Notes: generated by a model from the letters alone, not told the origin. Counted from the stretch's first letter, positions 8,079 to 17,071 are shown. The stretch is 34,791 nt of DNA from Microcoleus sp. FACHB-DQ6 (GCA_014695175.1 JACJNV010000160.1:1-34791); one strand, 5' to 3'. Numbers and translations: made by a program.

Positions 8079-10799
8079 TTAGCCTTGATTCACCACAGTC
8101 GGTTTTAAACTTTCCTGTGACTTCGATCGATCTAAACCATTTTGAACTTCCACAGATTCCTTAATCGGTTTCCGGGCTTCAATTAAACTCAAAGCTTTGT
8201 TGACACTTTCAGGTAAAATCACTACCAAACTGCCGGCAGGAGCCTCATCTAAAGCCTTGTTAACGGCCGTTGTTTCGTCGAGAATCAACTCGTATTCAAC
8301 TTGAGATTTCTTTGCGGTTCCTGCAGAAATCGCCTCTGCAATTCCCTGGCAAATTAAGTTTGCCACAACACCGGGTTCTCGCCCGCGCCTGTCAATATCT
8401 TCTTTGATAAGAATGCGATCGAACATCTCGGCCGAAAGTTTGCCCAGCGTGACAAAATCTTCATCTCGCCGGTCTCCGGGGGCGCCGACTACCCCTATCC
8501 GCTGTCCCTGCCAATTCAGCACGAAACTGCCCAAAGCTTTGTAGCTGTGGGGGTTGTGGGCGTAGTCGAGCAAAGCGTGATAGCTGCCCAATTTAAACAA
8601 GTTCATCCGTCCGGGAGTTTGACCGACCGATGCTTGGAAGCTTGACAAAGCCGATCGAATATCTTCTATTTTCACTCCTTGGGCAAAAGCAGCCAAACAA
8701 GCTGCTAAAGCATTGGCAATCATAAACGGCGCGCGCCCGCCCATCGTCAGCGGCACGTTCACAGCCTGCTCAATTCTCAGCGTCCAATCGCCTTTCAAGA
8801 TCGACAAATACCCATTTTCGTAAATCGCTGCCAGCCCGCCCGCAGCGGTATGTTTGGCAACCAGTTCGTTGTCCGGGTTCATCGAAAAATATGCAATTTG
8901 AGCCTTGACACGCTGCGCCATTTTTGAGCCTAACGGGTCGTCTGCATTTAAAACTGCATAGCCTTTGGGCATTACCGACTCGACGAGGACGCTCTTGAGT
9001 TTGGCGAGCTGTTCCACGGTGTCGATGTCGCCAATTCCCAAGTGATCGGCTGCGACGTTCAAGACGACGCCGACATCGCACTGATCGAAGCCGAGGCCCG
9101 ATCGCAAAATTCCGCCTCTAGCCGTTTCCAGCACCGCTACTTCCACCGTTGGGTCAGACAAAATCAATTGAGCGCTCTGCGGCCCGGTATTGTCTCCGGT
9201 TTCTACCAAATAATCGCCGATGTAAGTGCCGTCGGTAGTCGTGTAGCCGGTAATCTGACCGGTCTGCTTGACAATGTGGGCAAGGAGGCGAGTGGTTGTA
9301 GTTTTGCCGTTGGTTCCCGTTACCGCTAAAATCGGCACCCGGCTGGTTTGAGGCGAGGGGAAAAGCATATCGAAGACGGCGCCGGCGACGTTGCGGGGTA
9401 AACCCTGACTCGGGGCGACGTGCATTCTGAAACCCGGTGCTGCGTTGACTTCGACGATGACGCCGTTGACATCGCGCAGTGGTTGGGAGATGTCGGGAGT
9501 TACTACGTCAATGCCCGCTATGTCCAAACCGATAATTTTGGCGACTCTGGAAAACAGCCAGACGTTTTCTGGGTGGATTTCGTCGGTGCGATCGACTGCA
9601 ATTCCACCGGTACTCAAGTTTGCTGTCGCGCGCAAAAATACTCTTTCGCCGGCCGGCACTACGGAGTCCATCGCGTATCCTTGTTTTTGCAGCAAATCCA
9701 AGGACAATTTGTCGATCGTGATCCGGGTGAGCACGTTGTCGTGTCCGTCTCCTCGCTGCGGGTCGCGGTTTACTTCTTCAATAAGCTGTTCTACTGTAAA
9801 CTTGCCGTTACCCACGACGTTAGCGGGGACTCGTTCTGCGACTGCTACGACTTGCCCGTTGACTACCAATACTCTGTGGTCGCGGCCGACGTAATAGCGC
9901 TCGACTATCACGCTTTTTGTTTTTGATGCCGCGCTGGCTAAGTCGTAGGCTTCTTCTGCTGCTTCCCAGGAATTGATGTCGATCGTAATGCCGCGGCCGT
10001 GGTTGCCGTCTAGGGGTTTGAGGACGATCGGATAACCGCCGACATCTTCGATCGCCGCTTGCAGTTCGTCCAAATAATGAATCACCGTTCCTCTGGGAAC
10101 CGGCACGCCAGCGCTGGCGAGGATATTTTTGGTACCTTCCTTATCGCAGGCGAGTTCTACCCCCAAAACTCCCGTGCGGTTGCTCAGAGTTGCCTGAATC
10201 CGCTTTTGGTGAACCCCATAGCCGAGTTGAATCATAAACCTGGCGTTCAAAGGCATCCAAGGAATGCCGCGCGCTTCTGCTTCCTTAATCAGTGTTTCCG
10301 TGCTCGGCCCCAGGGCCGCCGACGCAGCAAACCCTCTAAGGTCTCTCAAATCTTGGATTAATTCTGCTGCTGGATAAGAACCAGTAGTGGCAATGCTCTG
10401 GCACATCCGCACGCCCGCCCGGGCGGCATAGCGACCTGCTTGTTCGTTTTGATACTCAATTACTACTTGGTAAATGCCTGGGGTCGCAGTCTCGCGGGTA
10501 CGGCCGAACCCGACCGGCATTCCTGCCATTTCCTGAAGTTCCAGGGCGACGTGTTCGATTACGTGTCCCAACATTGTGCCTTCTCTGACCCGTTGCAGGA
10601 ATCCTCCCTGATGGCCTGGAGAACAGTGATGGTCGTTCAAACTCGGAAGTGCGGCGATCAACCCTTCGTAGAAGCCAGGAATTTCAGATGTGGTTTTATC
10701 TGCCCACTCCTCTAAATCCAAACGCATCAGGACGAGTTTGTGGCGTCGGATGCTCCAGTAGTTGGGGCCGCGTAAGGTCTGGATTTTAAGTATTTTCAT
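8079..10799 (-). CDS. cphA: Cyanophycin synthetase
   Basis: CphA polymerises aspartate and arginine into cyanophycin, the nitrogen-storage polymer, using ATP for each peptide and isopeptide bond. The 906-residue chain has the usual three parts. The N-terminal domain (1-160) includes HVIEHVALELQEMAG. An ATP-grasp domain (about 190-480) shows YPIVLKPLDGNHGRGI at 256-271 and GVIVEVNAAPGFRMH at 446-460. A Mur-ligase-like domain carries the P-loop GTNGKTTTT at 495-503, later DYAHNPHSY and a GAPGDRRDEDF segment. Family members are about 870-900 residues, so it is complete with a slightly extended, lysine/glutamine-rich tail. cphB lies upstream on the same strand, separated by 338 nt, long enough for a cphA promoter of its own. 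Confidence 0.97.
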   Translation of the reverse strand: MKILKIQTLRGPNYWSIRRHKLVLMRLDLEEWADKTTSEIPGFYEGLIAALPSLNDHHCSPGHQGGFLQRVREGTMLGHVIEHVALELQEMAGMPVGFGRTRETATPGIYQVVIEYQNEQAGRYAARAGVRMCQSIATTGSYPAAELIQDLRDLRGFAASAALGPSTETLIKEAEARGIPWMPLNARFMIQLGYGVHQKRIQATLSNRTGVLGVELACDKEGTKNILASAGVPVPRGTVIHYLDELQAAIEDVGGYPIVLKPLDGNHGRGITIDINSWEAAEEAYDLASAASKTKSVIVERYYVGRDHRVLVVNGQVVAVAERVPANVVGNGKFTVEQLIEEVNRDPQRGDGHDNVLTRITIDKLSLDLLQKQGYAMDSVVPAGERVFLRATANLSTGGIAVDRTDEIHPENVWLFSRVAKIIGLDIAGIDVVTPDISQPLRDVNGVIVEVNAAPGFRMHVAPSQGLPRNVAGAVFDMLFPSPQTSRVPILAVTGTNGKTTTTRLLAHIVKQTGQITGYTTTDGTYIGDYLVETGDNTGPQSAQLILSDPTVEVAVLETARGGILRSGLGFDQCDVGVVLNVAADHLGIGDIDTVEQLAKLKSVLVESVMPKGYAVLNADDPLGSKMAQRVKAQIAYFSMNPDNELVAKHTAAGGLAAIYENGYLSILKGDWTLRIEQAVNVPLTMGGRAPFMIANALAACLAAFAQGVKIEDIRSALSSFQASVGQTPGRMNLFKLGSYHALLDYAHNPHSYKALGSFVLNWQGQRIGVVGAPGDRRDEDFVTLGKLSAEMFDRILIKEDIDRRGREPGVVANLICQGIAEAISAGTAKKSQVEYELILDETTAVNKALDEAPAGSLVVILPESVNKALSLIEARKPIKESVEVQNGLDRSKSQESLKPTVVNQG

Positions 10800-11137
10800 G
10801 GTAGTTAGAGGGGTATGGGGCGCGAAATCTTATAGATAATTGGAGCATTTATTCAATTTCGATCTAGATTGCTCGATCGACTGTTCGCTGCGAACAGTTT
10901 GGGAGTGAATTTCCAGTTATGGGCTACCCAATTGAAAATTCATGCCCCTGCGAGCAGCTAAAAACAAGTACAGATCCATGGCTAGCAAAAACTCAAAGCC
11001 CGAAGTTAGAATTTTCTGTGATTCTGCCTCCTGGCGTCAGCCCGTGGCTGCTTCGGAATCTATTCTATTGTTGTATCCATGATTCGGCCGGAATGCCGCC
11101 TAATTTCTGCCGAATCAATGACAAGAGATGTTCTGCG
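10800..11137. other. cphB-cphA spacer
   Basis: No gene is supported. The spacer holds an 8-bp palindromic hairpin (see 10880-10898) and presumably the cphA promoter. No clear NtcA site (GTA-N8-TAC) was recognised by eye, although cyanophycin genes are often under nitrogen control. The plus-strand open frame at 10919-11209 overlaps the cphB 3' end and is rejected. Confidence 0.4.
10880..10898. repeat. Palindrome ACTGTTCG-CTG-CGAACAGT upstream of cphA
   Basis: A perfect 8-bp inverted repeat with a 3-nt loop lies about 80-100 nt upstream of the cphA start and about 240 nt downstream of the cphB stop. It could be an operator for cphA or part of a transcript hairpin between the two genes. No T tract follows in the direction of cphB transcription, so a simple terminator is less likely. 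Confidence 0.5.
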
Positions 11138-12031
11138 TTAGTTGGCTGTGCGGCACTCGGGGGGCCAGCCAGACTCGGAACAGGCTCCCGATGGCATTGG
11201 TTTGCCTAGGGGCATATTGTAGCAATCTCCGTGACACAGAACGTGCAAGCGCATATTGAACAGACTTAAGGGTTCTGTCGCTCCTACCAGAGACTCATTG
11301 GTATAAAAATTTTCCCTAGAATCAACAATAGTCACAGTGCCTTTACCGAGAACTTTCATAGTATCGTCTCCCTCAAACAAGGCGCAGGTGTCTTCGTCAA
11401 TACCAATAGCGATGCGATCGGGGTGGCAAGCCACAGCCGACAGCAAGCGAGCCATGCGGTTGCGGTTGTGAAAATGCTGGTCTACGATGAGCTCAGGAAT
11501 AATGTTAAGTCCGTTTGCCATGTCTACTAAAGATCGGTTCGGTGACGCCCCACTCCCGCCGCCTGCAATCATGTGATATCCCATCACCGCAGCACCCGCG
11601 CTCGTACCGGCGAGGGTAATCTTGCCTTCGAGAGTTTCTTTGCGAATTTTCTCCATCAGCGGGGTGTCCGCCAGCAGCCCGCAGAGCCTCAGTTGGTCGC
11701 CGCCTGTGATGAATACGCCCGTACAATCTTCTAAGTAATCTTTCCAGACGGGGTTTTCGGCTTGTTCGCGTTCGCGGATGTCCACTACTTTGACGGCACT
11801 AACGCCCATTTCGTCAAATATGGTGCGGTAACGGTTGCTAATTCCTTCGGGATCTCGCGAAGCGCACGGAATGATTGCCAGCCGAGCATTTGCACCCCCA
11901 GCACGGCAAAAAAAGGTGTTCAGAATCTCTCGCCCGTGAACTTTGTCTTCGGCTCCCCCGATGACCATAATCGAGGTTTTTGTGCGCTGGGGAATATTGT
12001 GTTCGAGGGCTTGAGATGTCAACTGCTGCAT
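11138..12031 (-). CDS. cphB: Cyanophycinase
   Basis: CphB is a serine exopeptidase that cleaves cyanophycin into beta-Asp-Arg dipeptides, releasing stored nitrogen. The 297-residue protein carries the nucleophile elbow AGTSAGAAVM with Ser144, the upstream TGGDQ loop (109-113), and the peptidase S51 start IMVIGGAEDK (21-30). ATG 12031 is chosen because GAGGAAG lies 7-8 nt upstream and the length then fits the family; an in-frame TTG at 12064 would add eleven residues without a good site. The C-terminal tail is Pro/Cys-containing (GACSESGWPPEC), unusual but short. It precedes cphA in the same direction, giving a breakdown/synthesis gene pair. An isoaspartyl dipeptidase gene, needed for the final step, is not in this window. 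Confidence 0.96.
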   Translation of the reverse strand: MQQLTSQALEHNIPQRTKTSIMVIGGAEDKVHGREILNTFFCRAGGANARLAIIPCASRDPEGISNRYRTIFDEMGVSAVKVVDIREREQAENPVWKDYLEDCTGVFITGGDQLRLCGLLADTPLMEKIRKETLEGKITLAGTSAGAAVMGYHMIAGGGSGASPNRSLVDMANGLNIIPELIVDQHFHNRNRMARLLSAVACHPDRIAIGIDEDTCALFEGDDTMKVLGKGTVTIVDSRENFYTNESLVGATEPLSLFNMRLHVLCHGDCYNMPLGKPMPSGACSESGWPPECRTAN

Positions 12032-12364
12032 GGTGTGTCTTCCTCTGTTGGATGTGAAATTCAATTTTGCCGTTGCTGTGGGTACAATAGGGCTTTTTAA
12101 GAATAAATTTTTGTTTGTGCGAGTGAGGTGCGATCGCCGATCGCGCTATCCCGCAATTGTTTGGCGGCGAGTTTGCTTGCAGTCGCTGTCATGAAAAACT
12201 GATTTATTGTTGTACAAAACGGGCCCGCCGACAAAGGAAGAGAATTTAACTTGCAAAAATTTTCAGAAATTATAAGAAATTATAAAGAATAAAGCAATTA
12301 CTGAAAACTGAACTCCCCCTAAGGGTCAAACTAGAGGTGATGTATCAATAAAATTCCAATAATT
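12032..12364. other. Divergent promoter region cphB / trmD
   Basis: No gene is supported in these 333 nt. The region is AT-rich toward trmD, with a repeated AGAAATTATA at about 12265-12285, and contains a HIP1 octamer near 12130. Promoters for cphB (minus) and trmD (plus) must lie here, but no box is clear enough to assign. Confidence 0.4.
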
Positions 12365-13060
12365 GTGCGCTTTGACGTAGTTACCTTATTTCCAGAATTT
12401 TTCCGGGCTCCCCTGGAGTCGGGACTGATGGGCAAAGCCTTAGCTAAAAAGATTGCTGAGGTGAATTTTGTCAATCCCCGCGATTTTACCACAGACAAGC
12501 ACCAGCGAGTTGATGATGAGCCTTACGGAGGCGGAGTGGGGATGCTGATGAAACCGGAACCGATTTTTGCTGCGGTGGAGTCGCTGCAGGTTTTGCCGCG
12601 GCGGGAGGTGATTTTGCTGACTCCCCAGGGGGAACCGATGCAGCAGGGGATGTTTCGGGAGTTGGCGGCCGATCGCGATCAGTTGGTGTTGATTTGCGGT
12701 CATTATGAAGGTGTGGACGATCGAGTGCTGCATTTAGTCACTCGCGAGGTATCTTTGGGGGATTTTGTACTCACGGGGGGTGAAATTCCGGCTTTAGCTT
12801 TGATTAATGGAGTTTTGCGATTGCTGCGGGGAACGGTGGCGAAGGAAGATTCCCTAAAGTTTGAGAGTTTTGAAGACGGACTTTTGGATTATCCGCAGTA
12901 CACTCGACCGGCGGATTTTCGGGGATTGAAGGTTCCTGATGTGTTGCTGTCTGGTAATCACGCGGAAATTGCCCGCTGGCGCCGGGAACAGCAAATTGAA
13001 AAAACTCGATCGCGCCGGCTGGATTTGTACGATCGGTGGTTGGAGGACAGGGGAGAATAG
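12365..13060 (+). CDS. trmD: tRNA (guanine-N1)-methyltransferase
   Basis: TrmD transfers a methyl group from SAM to G37 of tRNAs with G36, preventing +1 frameshifting. The 231-residue protein is a typical short TrmD with the SPOUT trefoil knot: LICGHYEGVDDRV (109-121) and LGDFVLTGGEIPALAL (131-146). Catalytic residues Arg154 and the Asp of DGLLDYPQYTRP (around 171) are present. The start MRFDVVTLFPEFF is the family N-terminus and is encoded by GTG at 12365; no ATG fits upstream. The usual bacterial neighbours rimM, rpsP and rplS are absent, as is common in cyanobacteria, and the gene stands alone, divergent from cphB. Confidence 0.96.
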   Translation: MRFDVVTLFPEFFRAPLESGLMGKALAKKIAEVNFVNPRDFTTDKHQRVDDEPYGGGVGMLMKPEPIFAAVESLQVLPRREVILLTPQGEPMQQGMFRELAADRDQLVLICGHYEGVDDRVLHLVTREVSLGDFVLTGGEIPALALINGVLRLLRGTVAKEDSLKFESFEDGLLDYPQYTRPADFRGLKVPDVLLSGNHAEIARWRREQQIEKTRSRRLDLYDRWLEDRGE

Positions 13061-13105
13061 GAGAAGTTATCCCATATGATTTATCGGGCAAACTCATAGC
13101 CCAAT

Positions 13106-13523
13106 TTAAGCGACAACGGCGATTGTTGTAACACTTCTGCTGATTGAAGCTTTCAAACCTTCAGCAGCTAAAACCTGTTTTAGTCGAGCAGTCTCAGATT
13201 TAGTTCCGATAAAAACAGAACCAGGTTTCTTCTTTTTTAGCTTCCTAGCTTCAGGTAAGGACAACGACATAGCCTCACGCAGAATTGTTGTTACAACTGT
13301 TGCACGTTGTTCTTTTTCCAATACAATCAAGTCCCTTCTTTTGCTAAAATCTCTTCTCTTATTTCGTCAGGTATAGTATGAGTATCATCTAAGTCGATTG
13401 CCTCCCCACAATGAGAGCAGCTATAAGATAGATGCCAAACAAGTTTTTTGCAAAGAGAGACTGACCAACCAACATCTGTATGTGTTGGTCACAATTCTCA
13501 CACAGTCCGTAAATCAAGACCAT
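13106..13523 (-). pseudogene. Frameshifted zinc-ribbon protein with L7/L12-C-terminal-like domain
   Basis: Three frames must be joined to recover one protein. From ATG 13523, preceded by GGGGAGATAGGTG, the frame reads MVLIYGLCENCDQH. After a shift near 13478-13484 it continues TDVGWSVSLCKKLVWHLSY, SCSHCGEAIDLDD and PDEIREEILAKEGT. After a second shift near 13330 it runs LIVLEKEQRATVV to the stop at 13106. The join gives two Cys pairs (CENC, CSHC) forming a zinc ribbon. A C-terminal part follows (ILREAMSLSLPEARKLKKKKPG, then ETARLKQVLAAEGLKASI) that looks like the ribosomal L7/L12 C-terminal fold. Reading continuity across shifts is strong evidence for a once-intact gene of about 138 residues. 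Either it has decayed or the sequence has indel errors. Family function is not known to me. Confidence 0.8.
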
Positions 13524-13594
13524 ACTTTTTCACCTATCTCCCCGCAAATATGAAATAATTGTTTTTTGCTATACTTCCCAAACCTCAATTTTAC

Positions 13595-14074
13595 ATGAAC
13601 ATCCGCATCGGCAACGGCTACGACATTCACTGCTTAGTTCCAGAACGCCCCCTCATCCTTGGCGGCGTCCACATTCCCCACGAATTAGGCTTATTAGGGC
13701 ACAGCGACGCCGACGTACTTACCCACGCTATCATGGATGCGATGCTCGGAGCTCTGAGCTTAGGAGATATCGGGCTGTATTTCCCGCCAACTGACCCGAA
13801 ATGGAAAGGTGCTGATAGTCTCGTATTGCTCGCACAAGTCAATCAGTTAATATTAGATAAAGGCTGGGAAATCGGCAATATTGATTCGGTGGTGGTGGCG
13901 GAACGTCCCAAGCTGAAACCGCATATTGAGCAAATGCGCGATCGGCTTTCTGCTGTCCTACAATTAAAACCCGACCAAATCGGCATCAAAGCTACTACAA
14001 ACGAAAAATTAGGGCCGGTGGGGAGAGAAGAAGGAATTGCAGCCTATGCTGTAGTTTTGGTAAGCAAAAAATAA
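13595..14074 (+). CDS. ispF: 2-C-methyl-D-erythritol 2,4-cyclodiphosphate synthase
   Basis: IspF cyclises CDP-methylerythritol 2-phosphate to MEcPP, releasing CMP, in the MEP isoprenoid pathway that feeds chlorophyll, carotenoid and quinone synthesis. The 159-residue protein begins [12 protein letters not shown]; metal ligands Asp10, His12 and His44 ([10 protein letters not shown]) are present. Later motifs include [20 protein letters not shown] and the C-terminal [22 protein letters not shown] 13595 is chosen because it gives the family N-terminus; a TTG at 13559 would add twelve unsupported residues. It stands alone, 62 nt before the next gene. Confidence 0.96.
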   Translation: MNIRIGNGYDIHCLVPERPLILGGVHIPHELGLLGHSDADVLTHAIMDAMLGALSLGDIGLYFPPTDPKWKGADSLVLLAQVNQLILDKGWEIGNIDSVVVAERPKLKPHIEQMRDRLSAVLQLKPDQIGIKATTNEKLGPVGREEGIAAYAVVLVSKK

Positions 14075-14136
14075 AACTTGGGTTTGATAGTAGAAGTTGA
14101 ATTTACTTAAACTTATACCCTAAGAAGGCTGAAAAC

Positions 14137-14655
14137 ATGGAAACTGAAACCTTGGAAGTAGAATTACCCATAGACGCGGATATTGTCGCGTTGGATAAGG
14201 ACGATCGCATAGTCGTGCTAATCGAGGTCAAAATTAATCAAGCTCAAGAAAAGGCAGCCAAACAGAGGATTACCGAGGGCGCGCTCAAACAAATAAAACA
14301 TTTCCTCTCAAAACTATCCGAAAAAAATGTGGTAATTCCTTATGCTATGATTGTCACTCTGGAAAATATAATCGTTTTTAAATGGGACGGCACTGTTTTG
14401 TCTGAAGCTGTTTTATCGTTAAAAACGGCTGACATCCTTCACTATTATGACTCAAAATTAGGCGATCAGCGGATATTTGTGCCATACCTAACTAGGCTGA
14501 TTGAAGCATGGTTGCGTGACTTAGCTTACAATTGGAAGTCTGAGATTCCACCAGCATCGGAACAGATAGCAGCAATCGGTTTGCTGCCGTTGCTAGCAGG
14601 TGGAACAACAAAGTCAGAGGTAAAAATTGGTGGCGATTTTATATATAGAAACTAA
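14137..14655 (+). CDS. PD-(D/E)xK-nuclease-like protein, first gene of a coupled pair
   Basis: A 172-residue protein with an N-terminal pattern Asp15 (DADIVALD) followed by Glu30-Val-Lys32 (VVLIEVKIN), i.e. D-x14-E-x-K, which fits the catalytic core of PD-(D/E)xK nucleases. A basic/Gln stretch follows (KAAKQRITEGALKQIKHFL), then strand-rich PYAMIVTLENIIVFKWDG and a C-terminal helical part (LTRLIEAWLRDLAYNW). I recall similar cyanobacterial proteins (EVKNK-type sequences, followed by DRFYLWKD) as a widespread uncharacterised family; that is memory, not a search. AAGAAGG precedes the ATG by 8 nt. The next gene, a PIN protein, starts inside its 3' end, so they are translationally coupled. DNA or RNA target and any toxicity are unknown. 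Confidence 0.75.
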   Translation: METETLEVELPIDADIVALDKDDRIVVLIEVKINQAQEKAAKQRITEGALKQIKHFLSKLSEKNVVIPYAMIVTLENIIVFKWDGTVLSEAVLSLKTADILHYYDSKLGDQRIFVPYLTRLIEAWLRDLAYNWKSEIPPASEQIAAIGLLPLLAGGTTKSEVKIGGDFIYRN

Positions 14656-15235
14656 CTTTTTGATGAGTATTGCTACAGGACGCGATCCTGATGCCAATAA
14701 CTTGTTACTGAGTGTACCAACATCAGCCCGCATTGCCATACCTGCTATTTGCTGCATGGAAGCTCTCTCGGCTTTAGAAGACGATATCAAGCGCCGCAAC
14801 CGTTTTGCAGATGAACAGAAAAAACAAATTAGCCAGCTCAAGCGCGATCTTACTTCGCCTTATGCTAAGTCTCTTTTATTCCATGTAGAAGAGTCTTTGA
14901 ATGAAAATGAAGGATGGCTCAATAATATTAAAGTACGTCTTTTTGATGCTCTTGAATTATTGGCTGACAATGTGGAGATGATGGAACTAACAGCAGATAC
15001 ACTGCGAGAAAGCTTGAATACAGTTTTTCTTGAAGAAGACCCGACAGACAATTTGATTCTCCACTGCATCTTGAATCACGCACAGTTACACGCTAAGGAA
15101 GCCAAGGTATTTTTGAGCAATAATACAAAAGAATTTGGTGTACCGGAAGTTCAAGATGCTTTGCGGGAAGTAGGGATAACTAAGTATTTTTCGCGCACTG
15201 AAGACTTTCTCGGTTGGTTACAATCTCAGTCATAG
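14630..15235 (+). CDS. PIN-domain protein, second gene of the coupled pair
   Basis: A 201-residue protein. Its start YIETNFLMSIATGRD matches the PIN opening (usually DTN; here ETN) and puts the first acidic residue at about position 7. Further acidic positions follow: Glu in IPAICCMEALSALEDD (about 45) and two Asp in LEEDPTDNLILHCILNHA (about 140-147). VFLSNNTKEFG (about 162) supplies the C-terminal N/D strand. PIN proteins are usually single-strand RNases, as in VapC toxins. At about 200 residues it is longer than VapC (about 130), owing to a charged helical insert (RRNRFADEQKKQISQLKRDL). GTG 14630 is used, with AGAGG upstream; TTG 14627 is possible. It overlaps the preceding gene by 26 nt, so a functional pair is likely, though no short antitoxin is seen. 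Confidence 0.8.
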   Translation: MAILYIETNFLMSIATGRDPDANNLLLSVPTSARIAIPAICCMEALSALEDDIKRRNRFADEQKKQISQLKRDLTSPYAKSLLFHVEESLNENEGWLNNIKVRLFDALELLADNVEMMELTADTLRESLNTVFLEEDPTDNLILHCILNHAQLHAKEAKVFLSNNTKEFGVPEVQDALREVGITKYFSRTEDFLGWLQSQS

Positions 15236-15263
15236 TTGCACGCAGGTGGTAAACTTAAAAATT

Positions 15264-17036
15264 ATGAAAATTTCTATGATGCTACATTCAAGACTGCGCT
15301 GGCTGGCGATTTTACTGGCGGCAATTGCCACTATAACTCTGTCTGCGTGTACTCCAGCCCGATCGAACTTAGTAAACAGACTCGTCGTTCCCACCCCCAG
15401 CGGCCCAGCAACCTTTAACTACCCCCTAAATCAATCTGCATACAGCGTTTTTGGCTATATGTACGAGGGACTGATCACCGAAAACGGCTTGACCTCTGAG
15501 TTAGAACCCGGTTTAGCTGAGTCGTGGGAAGTTTCTAAAGATGGCAAAAAGATTGTCTTTACCCTGCGAGAGGGGTTGAAATGGTCGGACGGCGAACCGA
15601 TGACTACTGATGACATTATCTTTAGCTATGAAAAGATTTATTTCAATGACAAAATTCCTAGCGGTTTGAAAGATATTCTGAGGGTTGGCATCAGCGGTGA
15701 ATTTCCAAAAGTCAAAAAACTCGACAGTCGCCGCGTAGAATTTTCTGTTGCAGAACCCTTTGCTCCTTTTATTAGATATGCTGGGGGAATCCCAATTTTA
15801 CCAGCTCATATTTTACAGGAATCTATCGATAATACAGATGCCGATGGCAAGCCTCAATTCTTGACTACTTGGGGCACGGATACTGACCCTAAAAAAATAG
15901 TGGGGAATGGTCAATATCGAATGCTGAGCTACACTCCCAATCAGCGCGTGGTTTTGGAAAGAAATCCGTATTTTTGGCGCCAAGATGCTGAGGGAAATGT
16001 CCAGCCTTACATCCAGCAAATTGTTTGGCAAATTATCGAAAATACTGACAATCAACTGCTCAATTTTAGATCGGGCGATTTGGATACTCTGAACGTGGAG
16101 CCGGAAGTGTTTCCGCTGCTGAAACGGGAGGAAAAACGCGGCCAATATACGGTATTCAACGGCGGCCCGGATACTGGCAGCGTGTTTATGTGTTTCAATC
16201 TGAATAAGGGGCGTAATGCTCAAGATCAGCCGTTTGTAGACCCGGTTAAGTCTCGCTGGTTCGCGAGTAAAGAATTTCGGCAGGCGATCGCCTACGGCAT
16301 CAATCGATCCGCTATGACTAACAATATTTATCGCGGACTTGGCGCGCCGCTGCATTCCCCAATTCCGGCCCAAAGCCCGTTCTACCTGGCCCCAGAACAG
16401 GGATTGACAACTTACAGTTACGATCGGCAAAAAGCGAAAGAGTTACTGTTAAGTGCTGGTTTCAAGTATAATAGTAACGACGAATTGTTGGATGCTGAAG
16501 GCAACAAGGTGCGATTTACTTTGTTGATGGCTGCGGGTAAAAAAGTTCGGGAACAAATGGCAACGCAAATTAAGCAAGACTTGGGCAAACTCGGGATGCA
16601 AATTGATACGCAGTTCCTGAGTTTTAACACTTATGTGGAAAAGCTGCGCCTGACGCGGAATTGGGATACTTACCTCGGCGGTTTTACGGGAGGTACTGAA
16701 CCGCACAGCGGCTACAATATTTGGTCTGTTAACGGCACACTGCACAGTTTCAATCAGGGCCCGCAAGCCGGAGAACCGCCGATTAAGGGTTGGAAAGTTG
16801 ACGACTGGGAGCAGAAAATCGATGACCTTTACGTGAAAGCTTCCCAGGAGCTTGATGAGGCGAAGCGCAAGGAAATTTATGGGGAGACGCAGCGGATTAT
16901 AGCAGAACAAGTGCCGTTTATCTATATGGTGAATCCGCTGACTTTTGAGGCGGTGCGCGATCGCGTTTCGGGAATTCGCTACAGTGCCCTCGGCGGTGCT
17001 TTCTGGAATTTGTACGAGTTGAAAATAACAGAATAG
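15264..17036 (+). CDS. ABC transporter solute-binding lipoprotein, peptide/nickel (OppA/DppA) family
   Basis: A family-5 extracellular solute-binding protein of about 590 residues that would deliver oligopeptides or related solutes to an ABC permease. A signal sequence (RLRWLAILLAAIATITLSAC) ends in lipobox LSAC, so the mature protein is lipid-anchored. Typical family segments follow: SVFGYMYEGLITENGL, LAESWEVSKDGKKIVFTLREGLKWSDGEPMT (about 95-125), and PVKSRWFASKEFRQAIAYGINR with the usual conserved arginine-alanine run. The C-terminus has QRIIAEQVPFIYMVNPLTFEA. ATG 15264 is preferred; a GTG at 15246 is in frame and lies closer to AGG. No permease or ATPase genes for peptides are adjacent, so its transporter partner is encoded elsewhere. 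Specificity cannot be stated. Confidence 0.92.
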   Translation: MKISMMLHSRLRWLAILLAAIATITLSACTPARSNLVNRLVVPTPSGPATFNYPLNQSAYSVFGYMYEGLITENGLTSELEPGLAESWEVSKDGKKIVFTLREGLKWSDGEPMTTDDIIFSYEKIYFNDKIPSGLKDILRVGISGEFPKVKKLDSRRVEFSVAEPFAPFIRYAGGIPILPAHILQESIDNTDADGKPQFLTTWGTDTDPKKIVGNGQYRMLSYTPNQRVVLERNPYFWRQDAEGNVQPYIQQIVWQIIENTDNQLLNFRSGDLDTLNVEPEVFPLLKREEKRGQYTVFNGGPDTGSVFMCFNLNKGRNAQDQPFVDPVKSRWFASKEFRQAIAYGINRSAMTNNIYRGLGAPLHSPIPAQSPFYLAPEQGLTTYSYDRQKAKELLLSAGFKYNSNDELLDAEGNKVRFTLLMAAGKKVREQMATQIKQDLGKLGMQIDTQFLSFNTYVEKLRLTRNWDTYLGGFTGGTEPHSGYNIWSVNGTLHSFNQGPQAGEPPIKGWKVDDWEQKIDDLYVKASQELDEAKRKEIYGETQRIIAEQVPFIYMVNPLTFEAVRDRVSGIRYSALGGAFWNLYELKITE

Positions 17037-17071
17037 TCAGCAGTTATTAGTAATTAGTCAGTCATTAATTA

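Noticed and set aside
12300..12340. CCCCCTAAGGGTCAAACTAG as a MerR-type operator before trmD
   Set aside because: The dyad is imperfect and no MerR-type regulator gene is nearby.
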